From: Candidatus Zixiibacteriota bacterium
GTDB taxonomy: Bacteria > Zixibacteria > MSB-5A5 > CAIYYT01
DNA: 8,729 nt
Assembly: GCA_023134875.1 (NCBI GenBank)
Contig: JAGLUH010000106.1
Coordinates: 1-8,729 of the forward strand
Reading direction: 5' to 3'
Below, piece by piece: positions 1 through 5,302 of the stretch. The stretch's first letter is position 1. Each line of letters begins with the position of its first letter. The notes beneath the pieces are model-generated. The model did no database searches and was not told where the DNA came from. It saw only the letters and a list, made by a program, of their open reading frames with translations. Made by a program: the position numbers and the translations under genes.

Positions 1-79
1 CCACGTCAAATAAAACTTGAGAATAAGCCTCCGCTGTATCTCCTGCTTTTCATCACATATTGTGGCCGGCAGTCGTCCT

Positions 80-243
80 GAGGCTGTCCCAAAAGTTAGT
101 ATGAACGCTAAATGCGGTCATTGCGAGTCCGCCGTAGGCGGACGAAGCAATCTCAAGTACTTGGCGATCAATGAGTCTGAGATTGCCACGTAATCCGGCG
201 GTTGCCGGATTCCTCGCAATAATAAGGCTTTTGGGACAGCCTC
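80..243. mobile_element. MITE-like element with 16-bp terminal inverted repeats
   Basis: The ends are perfect 16-bp inverted repeats: GAGGCTGTCCCAAAAG at 80-95 and its exact complement at 228-243. The tetramer TCCT flanks the element on both sides (76-79 and 244-247), which looks like a target-site duplication. The 164-bp body has no credible ORF. It contains two related hairpin units facing each other, each built as ATTGCGAG, a GC-rich hairpin, then GCAATCTCA. The first (about 120-154) has a 7-bp inner stem at 127-133/137-143. The second (about 179-220) has an 8-bp inner stem at 192-199/204-211. Size, ends and lack of coding fit a non-autonomous element mobilised in trans by a transposase not present here. 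The parent IS family is not identified. Confidence 0.75.
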
Positions 244-245
244 TC

Positions 246-377
246 CTCGCCTGCCGGTTCCTACAATCCCCGCAGGGGATCAACAAAAATAGCCGCAGGT
301 GAAACCTGCGGAAACGAAGATGTTAGCAAACTAACAACCCCTTCAGGGGTTGAAAAAGGCTCGCCTGCCGGTTTCCT
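246..377. repeat. Cluster of short hairpins between direct repeats
   Basis: Four stem-loops lie in a row: ATCCCC/GGGGAT (266-271/275-280), CCGCAGGT/ACCTGCGG (293-300/304-311), GTTAG/CTAAC (322-326/331-335) and CAACCCC/GGGGTTG (335-341/346-352). A 14-base direct repeat, CTCGCCTGCCGGTT, sits on either side at 246-259 and 360-373. A further fragment resembling the second hairpin's arm is at about 398-410. No reading frame with a start and a ribosome site is visible. The structure resembles extragenic palindromic repeats. It could also affect termination of the nitroreductase transcript arriving from the right, but no U-tract terminator is evident. Confidence 0.6.
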
Positions 378-433
378 GGTGAGCATCCTTAAAAGTAACC
401 GCAGGTTGAATCCCCTCAGTTCGGCTGATCCTT

Positions 434-958
434 CTACTGATAGGGCTGGAGATAATGCTCGACAGCGATGATTTCCGCCAGCGGCTTGCGATCGGTCGGC
501 GCCGGTGTAAAATGAGGATAACCAAACGTCAGTAATGATGCCACCCGGACATCATCCGGAATACGCAACAGCGTCTTTACCTTCGCCTGGTTGTAGGCGC
601 CGATGCAGCAGGTACCGATACCCAGCTCAGTCGCTTGCAGCATCATAAAAGACATCGCGATCGACACATCGACACAGTAGGACTTCTCCCCGCCCGACAT
701 AACGTGGTCGGGTTTAGTGCCGCAGCAGCAGATCACCGTATCCACATCGGCAATGAATGACTGGTTGGCACAGATTACCGCCAGCTTCTTGATTGTCTCC
801 TTGTTGCGCACCATCACGAAACGCCAGTTCTGGTAGTTGCCTGCTGATGGCGCCAGTTGCGCCGCCTGCAGGATTTTCTCAATCTTCTCCTTTTCAATCG
901 GTACGTTCTGGTAGGAGCGGATTGATCGCCTTGTTTTTATCGCTTCAGCTACATCCAT
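434..958 (-). CDS. Nitroreductase family protein (FMN-dependent oxidoreductase)
   Basis: This is a 174-residue protein of the nitroreductase/NADH-dehydrogenase-like flavoprotein family. Members bind FMN, usually as homodimers, and reduce nitro compounds, quinones or other acceptors with NAD(P)H in the cytosol. Visible hallmarks are the N-terminal RRSIRSY segment (residues 10-16, FMN phosphate contact in the family), APSAGNYQNWRF (36-47) and the C-terminal LGIGTCCIGAY segment (112-122). The length is typical of the short members. I chose ATG at 958 because AAGGGA lies 9 nt upstream; an in-frame TTG at 979 would add seven residues and has no clear ribosome site. Cysteines are unusually frequent, including a CCC run at 77-79 and CC at 117-118. 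The substrate cannot be read from sequence. The gene appears monocistronic. Confidence 0.9.
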   Translation of the reverse strand: MDVAEAIKTRRSIRSYQNVPIEKEKIEKILQAAQLAPSAGNYQNWRFVMVRNKETIKKLAVICANQSFIADVDTVICCCGTKPDHVMSGGEKSYCVDVSIAMSFMMLQATELGIGTCCIGAYNQAKVKTLLRIPDDVRVASLLTFGYPHFTPAPTDRKPLAEIIAVEHYLQPYQ

Positions 959-1030
959 AACAATTATTCCCTTCACCAATTCGGTTGATCCAGCCGGTGG
1001 AAGACCAAATATGTTTTCATTATCAGGTAG

Positions 1031-1059
1031 AACATACGGCGCGGGGATTTCGTTTTCAA
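1031..1059 (-). promoter_or_regulatory. Candidate sigma70-type promoter for the nitroreductase gene
   Basis: Read on the minus strand, TTGAAA (1059-1054) is followed after 17 nt by TATGTT (1036-1031). The spacing is ideal, but the -10 matches the consensus at only four of six positions. It would give a leader of roughly 65 nt before the ATG at 958. This is a weak, prediction-level call. Confidence 0.3.
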
Positions 1060-1196
1060 CTAAAACCTTTTCAGCAGAGCGATAGTCCCAACCCTTTGCG
1101 GGATAAATAGAAAGCTGATATTGGGATATGTCCGGCTGCTCTAACGACTGGGGTCATCAGCCGATACATGCAAAAGGCTCGGGCGCTACTTTTCTC

Positions 1197-1223
1197 GGAA
1201 CAATGCTCGCTTCTGGGTGTAGA
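1197..1223 (+). promoter_or_regulatory. Possible ECF-type promoter upstream of the sigma factor gene
   Basis: GGAACA at 1197-1202 resembles the AAC-containing -35 element recognised by many ECF sigma factors. A GTA-containing sequence (TGTAGA, 1218-1223) lies at a suitable distance for a -10. Such a promoter would allow the autoregulation common in sigma/anti-sigma operons. The -10 is not distinctive and the match could be chance. Confidence 0.25.
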
Positions 1224-1256
1224 TTATGGTAGATTGTTGCTGGATTCGCCCAATAC

Positions 1257-1263
1257 GGAAGGA
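1257..1263 (+). promoter_or_regulatory. Ribosome binding site of the sigma factor gene
   Basis: GGAAGGA lies 5 nt upstream of the ATG at 1269 and fixes the start of the sigma factor. Confidence 0.7.
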
Positions 1264-1268
1264 TATAT

Positions 1269-1868
1269 ATGCTCAGCCGCGATAAGTTGCCTGATCTGGA
1301 GTTGATGCAGAAGGTGCAGCAGGGAGAGATGGTCTCCTACAACACTCTGGTTGACCGCTACAAAGATCGCCTGTTCAATATGCTTTACCGGATGCTGAGT
1401 TCTGAGGATGAAGCTCGCGATCTGCTTCAGGATACATTCCTGCGCGTCTGGCAGCATAAACAGTCGTATGATTTCCGCTACGCCTTCTCTACCTGGATTT
1501 ACACCATCGCCCTCAATCTGGCTCGCAACGAGCTGCGCCGACGCAAGAAATTCAGATTTTTCGATATTGGTGATTTCGCCGACAAGTTACCCTCGCGGGA
1601 GGAGAAGAAGGAATCATCCCCGAAGCTGAAGGAATTGCTTGACCATGAGATCAGCAGGTTGCCGGAGAAATACAAGACTGCCTTTATTCTGCGAGATGTT
1701 GACAGTCTTTCATATGAAGAAATTGCCCAGGTTCTAAGTATCCCCCTGGGGACGGTGAAATCGCGGGTGAATCGCGCGCGGTCGATTTTACGCAAACGGC
1801 TGCGGCCACGGATGGAGGAGTGCTATGAACTGTCGAAAGGTTCAATCTTACCTATCAGCATATTGTGA
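1269..1868 (+). CDS. ECF-family RNA polymerase sigma factor (RpoE-like)
   Basis: This 199-residue sigma factor directs RNA polymerase to a small regulon, usually in response to envelope or oxidative stress. It has the two-domain ECF architecture. Region 2 spans about residues 24-92, with the EARDLLQDTFLRVW signature at 48-61 and the basic stretch RNELRRRKK at 86-94. Region 4 spans about 124-176, with LPEKYKTAF (131-139) and the helix-turn-helix YEEIAQVLSIPLGTVKSRVNRAR (149-171, key residues E150, G161, V163, K164, S165). There is no region 1 or 3, as expected. The last 44 bases overlap the anti-sigma gene, so the final 15 or so residues are encoded in the overlap and may be dispensable. The overlap implies translational coupling and control by its neighbour. 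Confidence 0.95.
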   Translation: MLSRDKLPDLELMQKVQQGEMVSYNTLVDRYKDRLFNMLYRMLSSEDEARDLLQDTFLRVWQHKQSYDFRYAFSTWIYTIALNLARNELRRRKKFRFFDIGDFADKLPSREEKKESSPKLKELLDHEISRLPEKYKTAFILRDVDSLSYEEIAQVLSIPLGTVKSRVNRARSILRKRLRPRMEECYELSKGSILPISIL

Positions 1869-2508
1869 GGGTATCCTTTCTTCCGATAGAGTAGAAAAAC
1901 TGGAGGTACATATAAAAAGTTGTAAACGGTGCGAACAAGAGAAGCAATTCACGGAGCGAATTCTGATGGCCGCCAGGGCGCTGCCGACCAGATCGCTTCC
2001 GGAGGATTTTAATCTACAGCTTCTCAATCGAATCTACGCCGAGCAGAGCCGACCGACAGAAAGCTACCTGCCGACGGAACCACGTTCGTTGTTTGGTCGC
2101 CGCCTGGGCTGGCTTTCAGCGCTGGCGGCAGTCTCAGTTTGTGCCCTGGTTGCGGTGTTGGTGCTCACACCGGATCACACGTCACTCAATCCCACGGAAT
2201 CGGTGCCGGCTTATACCTCTGTCGAACCGATGAAAGTAACACATACTTCCGCCACCAGACATACTCAGCCTGTACGAATCTACGATGATATCATCGGCGT
2301 CAGTGGTCCCAGCTCCCATTATCGCGCCACCAGCCTGGATGCGCTCAGAACCATGCGGGTTTCCGGCTCACCCCTTGAATCTCTTTTTGTCGCCTTTCAG
2401 CAAAGAAGGGACAGCATGCCGGCGGTTGGCTATGGCAATTCCTGGAGACGCTCCCGTATAAACAACGCCAATGGGCTGATCCTGCAAAACGCGGCTTCCC
2501 GACGCTGA
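1825..2508 (+). CDS. Membrane-anchored zinc-type (ZAS) anti-sigma factor
   Basis: This 227-residue protein probably sequesters the upstream sigma factor at the inner membrane and releases it on a signal. The N-terminus begins MNCRKVQSYLSAYCEG, typical of anti-sigma domains. It carries the zinc-binding H-x3-C-x2-C motif at His29, Cys33 and Cys36. A single membrane helix at about residues 94-115 separates this cytosolic domain from a C-terminal extracytoplasmic part of about 110 residues. That part is rich in Ser, Thr and Arg and I do not recognise it. GGAGGAG at 1814-1820, four bases before the ATG, supports the start inside the sigma gene. The pairing with an ECF sigma is the strongest functional evidence. 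The inducing signal cannot be inferred, although Cys-based ZAS proteins can respond to oxidation. Confidence 0.85.
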   Translation: MNCRKVQSYLSAYCEGILSSDRVEKLEVHIKSCKRCEQEKQFTERILMAARALPTRSLPEDFNLQLLNRIYAEQSRPTESYLPTEPRSLFGRRLGWLSALAAVSVCALVAVLVLTPDHTSLNPTESVPAYTSVEPMKVTHTSATRHTQPVRIYDDIIGVSGPSSHYRATSLDALRTMRVSGSPLESLFVAFQQRRDSMPAVGYGNSWRRSRINNANGLILQNAASRR

Positions 2509-2537
2509 AGCTCTAAATCGGCACTCCACCCAGCCTC

Positions 2538-2620
2538 GTAGGTTAGGCGGCCTTTGTCCGCTCGACTTATACCCCTTCCATATTATGTAATGCCGCCCAC
2601 ATCCGTAGGCGACGGGTAGG
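2538..2620. repeat. Degenerate extragenic hairpin repeats
   Basis: GTAGGTTAGGCGG (2538-2550) is followed by a short GCGG/CCGC stem (2547-2550/2558-2561). A second imperfect palindrome, containing GCCC...GGC and ACGGGTAGGT, lies around 2593-2620. GTAGGT recurs at 8668-8673 just before a perfect hairpin. I read this as decayed copies of an extragenic repeat family. The pairing is weak. Confidence 0.3.
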
Positions 2621-2627
2621 TTTACCT

Positions 2628-2665
2628 GCAAAAGAAAGCGTCCGGCCAGTTTAAGGCAGGACGCT
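2628..2665 (-). terminator. Intrinsic terminator of the DUF1573-type gene
   Basis: On the minus strand, AGCGTCC (2665-2659) pairs with GGACGCT (2643-2637), extended by an inner GCC/GGC (2657-2655/2647-2645) across one mismatch. The stem is followed directly by TTCTTTT. It starts about 32 nt after the stop codon at 2697. The T-rich tail is only on this strand, so it ends the leftward transcript rather than the anti-sigma transcript. Confidence 0.75.
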
Positions 2666-2696
2666 CCACGATCAATTGGAAGAAATTCTTCAGCGA

Positions 2697-3497
2697 CTAC
2701 TTGTCTGAATCGCCCCTGTTTGCCGGAAAGTTCTGTTTGGTCCTGGTGCCCGTTTTCGCCTTGGCTGGCGCCCGCACCACTTCCTTCTTTTCCAGAACCA
2801 CGGGAATCGTATAACGTGTCCTGAGCGAGTCATTAAGCTCGATAGTAAATGACTTCTTGAAGTTCACCCCCTCGAAGTGCTTGTCGATCTTGACCTTGAT
2901 ATCGCGTGTCTTGCCCGGCTTGATTCTTTTGCCGGAAATGTCGACATCAAGGAAACCGTGCGGAACACTGATCAGCCTCATCTTCAATTTTTCATCGGAG
3001 ACATTCTTGACCTTGATTTTTACCTTCTTGGAACGATTCTCCTCGTTGAAAGTCAGTGATTTCTCCGAGAGTACAATCGGATGGGTAGAATCGGGCTCAG
3101 AATAACCTCTGACTTTGAACGCCAACTGGAAATTACCGATTGAGGCGTCGTTAGTGGTCACGGTAGCTTGTTTGGTTGTGTAGTATCCCTGTCTGCCGCC
3201 GACCCGTTTGTATTTCAGTTCGATCTTAGCGCTGTCACCGACAGCGACCACCGTCTTCGACAGTGGAGCTTTGGTGCAGCCTCAGCCAGGGCGTACTTTC
3301 AGAATCCTTAAGGAGTCGGTGCCTCGACTGAAGAGGAAATAGCTATGAGAGATCGCACTTCCGCTTGGAGCCCAGCCGTAATCGAAAACGCGCTCTTTCT
3401 TGTCCATGTATACCTTGGCTCCACCACCATCCTGGGCCACGGCAACCTGCGGCAATAACAGCGCCACCAAAAGAAAAAGAACACTCAGTTTTCGCAA
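2697..3497 (-). CDS. Secreted DUF1573-type protein, probable selenoprotein (in-frame TGA = Sec72)
   Basis: I read this as one 266-residue protein with an in-frame TGA at 3284-3282. Residues 1-21 form a signal peptide (cleavage near AVA/QD). From about residue 28 comes a DUF1573-type Ig-like domain: YGWAPSGSAISHSYFLFS, then LRILKVRPG, then TGA, then GCTKAP. The family normally has Cys-Gly-Cys-Thr here, so the TGA replaces the first Cys. Only one Cys (Cys74) remains in the mature chain. A second beta-rich domain (about 140-225) ends in a basic tail. The frame is open for 71 codons before and 194 after the TGA, with no other lesion. The start is TTG at 3497, with AGGAGG 5 nt upstream; an ATG nearby is out of frame and soon stops. 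The gene has its own promoter and terminator. The function is unknown; a periplasmic redox role is inference. The alternatives are a point nonsense mutation or a sequence error. Confidence 0.7.
3243..3270 (-). promoter_or_regulatory. Candidate bacterial SECIS stem-loop after the in-frame TGA
   Basis: On the minus strand, CCACTGTC (3266-3259) pairs with GACGGTGG (3255-3248) over all eight positions, including one U-G wobble, closing a GAA loop (3258-3256). AGC/GCT (3270-3268/3245-3243) adds three outer pairs across a small internal loop. The stem begins 15 nt after the TGA and the loop lies 23 nt after it. Bacterial SECIS elements, as generally described, are stem-loops just downstream of UGA within the coding region, with a small apical loop carrying a G near its 5' side. 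This one fits in position, size and loop G. The pairing is seen directly; binding by SelB is inference. Confidence 0.6.
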
Positions 3498-3502
3498 ATC
3501 AT

Positions 3503-3508
3503 CCTCCT
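3503..3508 (-). promoter_or_regulatory. Ribosome binding site selecting a TTG start
   Basis: A perfect AGGAGG (minus strand) lies 5 nt before TTG at 3497-3495. This supports the non-ATG start and a complete signal peptide for the DUF1573-type protein. Confidence 0.75.
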
Positions 3509-3534
3509 GTTACTGGCGGTAACTTACTATTGAT

Positions 3535-3562
3535 AATTTAACAAAAAACAGCTTTTTGTCAA
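3535..3562 (-). promoter_or_regulatory. Sigma70-type promoter of the DUF1573-type gene
   Basis: A consensus TTGACA (3562-3557, minus strand) is followed after 16 nt by TAAATT (3540-3535), which matches TATAAT at four of six positions. It would start transcription about 30 nt upstream of the TTG start codon. The A/T-rich spacer also contains an inverted repeat (ACAAAAA at 3541-3547, TTTTTGT at 3553-3559). Confidence 0.55.
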
Positions 3563-3832
3563 GCCCGTAGGTTTAAATGCTGGGAAACGGAAGCTAAAAG
3601 GTATCCCTCTGTTGACACGGGGAAAGCCGGAACGGCTCGACCTGAGCGAGAATGGAGAAAGAAGGATTCAAGAATGGTTGGGCACCGGTAAGTCGAAGTG
3701 AGCGTAGCGAACGGAGACTTATAAGATATTATGCGATTGTGCGACAAAATAAAGACCCGAAATTACTTCGTTACGAGATGGTGAGATAACCAGGCAACGA
3801 TGTAGTTCAGCATCCCTTTCTCTGATTTACTG
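3563..3832. other. Non-coding region between divergent promoters
   Basis: No credible gene is seen. The only structure noted is an imperfect palindrome with TAAGTC (3689-3694) and GACTTA (3716-3721) around a GTGAGCGTAGCGAACG-type core, which resembles a common extragenic repeat. A TTGACA at 3613-3618 has no convincing -10. Confidence 0.4.
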
Positions 3833-3862
3833 TTGACAAAAACAGGTGCTCAGAGTTATATT
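3833..3862 (+). promoter_or_regulatory. Sigma70-type promoter of the exosortase operon
   Basis: TTGACA (3833-3838), an 18-nt spacer and TATATT (3857-3862) make a near-consensus promoter. Predicted initiation near 3869 leaves a short leader that contains the small ORF at 3881. Confidence 0.65.
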
Positions 3863-3880
3863 CCTGTGCAAGTAAAAGAG

Positions 3881-3937
3881 ATGATGGAAGTTAACGAAAA
3901 TCTGATCAGAGTAAAATCAACTCTCCCAAGTGACTGA
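3881..3937 (+). CDS. Possible 18-residue leader peptide overlapping the exosortase start
   Basis: A short frame starting ATGATG runs MMEVNENLIRVKSTLPSD and stops at TGA 3935-3937, in a different frame from the exosortase. Its end overlaps the exosortase GTG codon at 3930-3932. A purine-rich AAAAGAG lies immediately before the ATG, which is close for a ribosome site. The exosortase GTG has no Shine-Dalgarno of its own, so translation of this ORF could deliver ribosomes to it by coupling. It might instead be a chance frame in the leader. Confidence 0.35.
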   Translation: MMEVNENLIRVKSTLPSD

Positions 3938-4496
3938 TAAAGAAGAAAATAGCGAACAGCAACCAGAGAAGCAACCGCACTCAAAGAAGTGTTCCGGTTT
4001 CTTCAAGGCAAACCTGACCCTTCTCAAGAGCTATGCTTTCTTCGTTATATTTGCGGTGGCGGCTTTCTCGGTGCTGATTACTGATTGGGGGCAGCAGTCA
4101 CTCCTTGATCCCTTGAACGAATGGATTGCCGTCACTTCCGCCGGAACACTGCAACTGCTGGGAACCAATGCAATCGCTAACGGTACGGCGGTAACCGCCA
4201 AGCAGTTGGGTTCGGTCGACATCAAGGAAGGCTGCAACGGCGTCTACGCGATAATTATTTTCCTGGCCGGAGTGGTCGCCTACCCGACAGGCTGGAAGAA
4301 GAAGCTGGTCGGCATTGTCTTTGGAAGTATCGCTCTCTTCATAGTAAATAACATTCGCGTGCTGACCCTCTTCTATCTGGTGGTCTATAAGCCGGAATGG
4401 TTTGAGGAGGCGCATCAGACCATCTGGCAGTTTGCCATTATCCTTGTCGGCGGCCTGCTCTGGCTGATTTGGTATGATAAAGTCGTCAACCGATAA
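3930..4496 (+). CDS. xrtH: Exosortase family protein, XrtH-like
   Basis: This 188-residue integral membrane protein belongs to the exosortase/archaeosortase cysteine transpeptidase-like family. The family processes proteins with short C-terminal sorting signals at the inner membrane. A charged cytosolic N-terminus (1-25) precedes several hydrophobic helices (about 34-50, 105-118, 126-152 and 165-181). The family's catalytic residues are visible: Cys102 in EGCNGVYA, Arg143 in NNIRV and His162 in AHQTIWQ. The small size, the GCNG motif, the PEWFEEAHQTIWQ segment and the downstream partner match exosortase H, whose known signal is IPTLxxWG-CTERM. GTG at 3930 is the first in-frame start after a TAA at 3912 and lacks a good ribosome site; the leader ORF may supply coupling. 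The gene overlaps the next one by 23 bases. No substrate protein is present here. Confidence 0.85.
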   Translation: MTDKEENSEQQPEKQPHSKKCSGFFKANLTLLKSYAFFVIFAVAAFSVLITDWGQQSLLDPLNEWIAVTSAGTLQLLGTNAIANGTAVTAKQLGSVDIKEGCNGVYAIIIFLAGVVAYPTGWKKKLVGIVFGSIALFIVNNIRVLTLFYLVVYKPEWFEEAHQTIWQFAIILVGGLLWLIWYDKVVNR

Positions 4497-5118
4497 TCGC
4501 ACCAGACGTATTTATCTTTTTGTCTTCTTGGTATTGCCGATTTATATATTGGCTACCCAGGCAATGAAACCTCTGGCGCCCTATTATAGCAGGATGCTCT
4601 GTGCTGTCGCCAATGTTGTCAGCGGCTACAATCCGATCACCGGTGATACGCGCCGGTATGAGTTTGATGAGGGAAATATCAAGGGGCATATCGAGTTTAC
4701 GATCCGGACGCGGTCGCAGCCCTCCGGCAGGCGTATGCCGGTGGGGCTGATCTGGGGTTCACGCCTGGCTCATTTTTCCCTTCCTATTTGGGTAGCGCTG
4801 ATACTTGCCACTCCCGTTGGCGGGTGGCGGAGGAAACTGGTTTATCTTTTTCTGGGATGGCTGATTGTTCTTGCCGGACAAATCCTCGGGCTTTACATGC
4901 AGACAATGTTGGGTAAACTGGCGGTTTTGGATAAGCTGGCTCGGCAGGGTGAGTATCATATTACCAAGACGGAACAGTATCTGTTGATCTGGGAGTATGT
5001 ATTCTCACTGCGTTTCGGCGCCACCTTGGTTCCGATTCTTACCTGGATGGTAATCGGTCTGCCGCGCCTGATTAAGCCGCGGAAAAGGGAGGATATCCCT
5101 CCCCAGAACGAAGGCTGA
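4474..5118 (+). CDS. Exosortase H-associated membrane protein
   Basis: This 214-residue membrane protein has predicted helices at about 12-30, 102-115, 121-143 and 177-198, a hydrophilic segment (50-95) between the first two, and a basic tail. Its start overlaps the exosortase end by 23 bases, with only weak ribosome-site character, so it is very likely translated by coupling and made in step with the exosortase. I do not see catalytic motifs. The assignment rests on position and overall topology: XrtH genes are commonly followed by a membrane protein of this size and layout. A role in substrate recognition or complex assembly is inference. The last residues (KPRKREDIPPQNEG) are charged and probably cytosolic. 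Confidence 0.6.
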   Translation: MIKSSTDNRTRRIYLFVFLVLPIYILATQAMKPLAPYYSRMLCAVANVVSGYNPITGDTRRYEFDEGNIKGHIEFTIRTRSQPSGRRMPVGLIWGSRLAHFSLPIWVALILATPVGGWRRKLVYLFLGWLIVLAGQILGLYMQTMLGKLAVLDKLARQGEYHITKTEQYLLIWEYVFSLRFGATLVPILTWMVIGLPRLIKPRKREDIPPQNEG

Positions 5119-5302
5119 ATAGTCTCTCTTGGAGCGTGACAATCCCAACTTCCGATCGCCAATAAATGAAACAAACTTCGGCTAAAGAGAGAATAGCTCA
5201 ATGCCGATAGATACTCAAAAAGGGTAAACCCGCTTCAAGTTTTAGTTGATCGCTTTTAAGATGGCGTAACGATCACCTAATTAGAAGCGGCTGAATGGCA
5301 AC

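Larger units (their letters stand above)
959..1268. other. Divergent intergenic region between nitroreductase and sigma factor genes
   Basis: About 310 bases separate the two divergently transcribed genes. The region probably carries both promoters; the best candidates are listed separately. On the minus strand the nitroreductase frame stays open back to a TGA at about 1153-1155, but this extension has no ATG and no clear ribosome site, so I do not call it coding. No RNA gene or strong repeat is seen. Confidence 0.5.

Noticed and set aside
1..81. C-terminal end of a gene entering from the left on the plus strand.
   Set aside because: One frame is open for 26 codons to a TGA at 79-81, but such a short run is easily chance and the peptide matches nothing I recognise.
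2697..3284. Two separate genes, split at the TGA, for the DUF1573-type protein.
   Set aside because: The downstream part has no ribosome site and would start inside a conserved domain. The upstream part would end mid-motif. The pieces are in the same frame and make one complete domain.
4098..4502. Reverse-strand frame of 134 codons opposite the exosortase.
   Set aside because: It lies antisense to an exosortase gene with all catalytic residues. The translation is not domain-like.
5123..5192. Inverted repeat TCTCTCTT (5123-5130) and AAGAGAGA (5185-5192) as a terminator of the exosortase operon.
   Set aside because: The loop is more than 50 nt and no U-tract follows, so it is not a convincing terminator.
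5200..5302. A c-di-GMP-type riboswitch before the sensor kinase, suggested by GGGTAAACCC.
   Set aside because: The other conserved parts of that motif are not found; it is just a 3-bp GGG/CCC hairpin. No supporting helices were seen.
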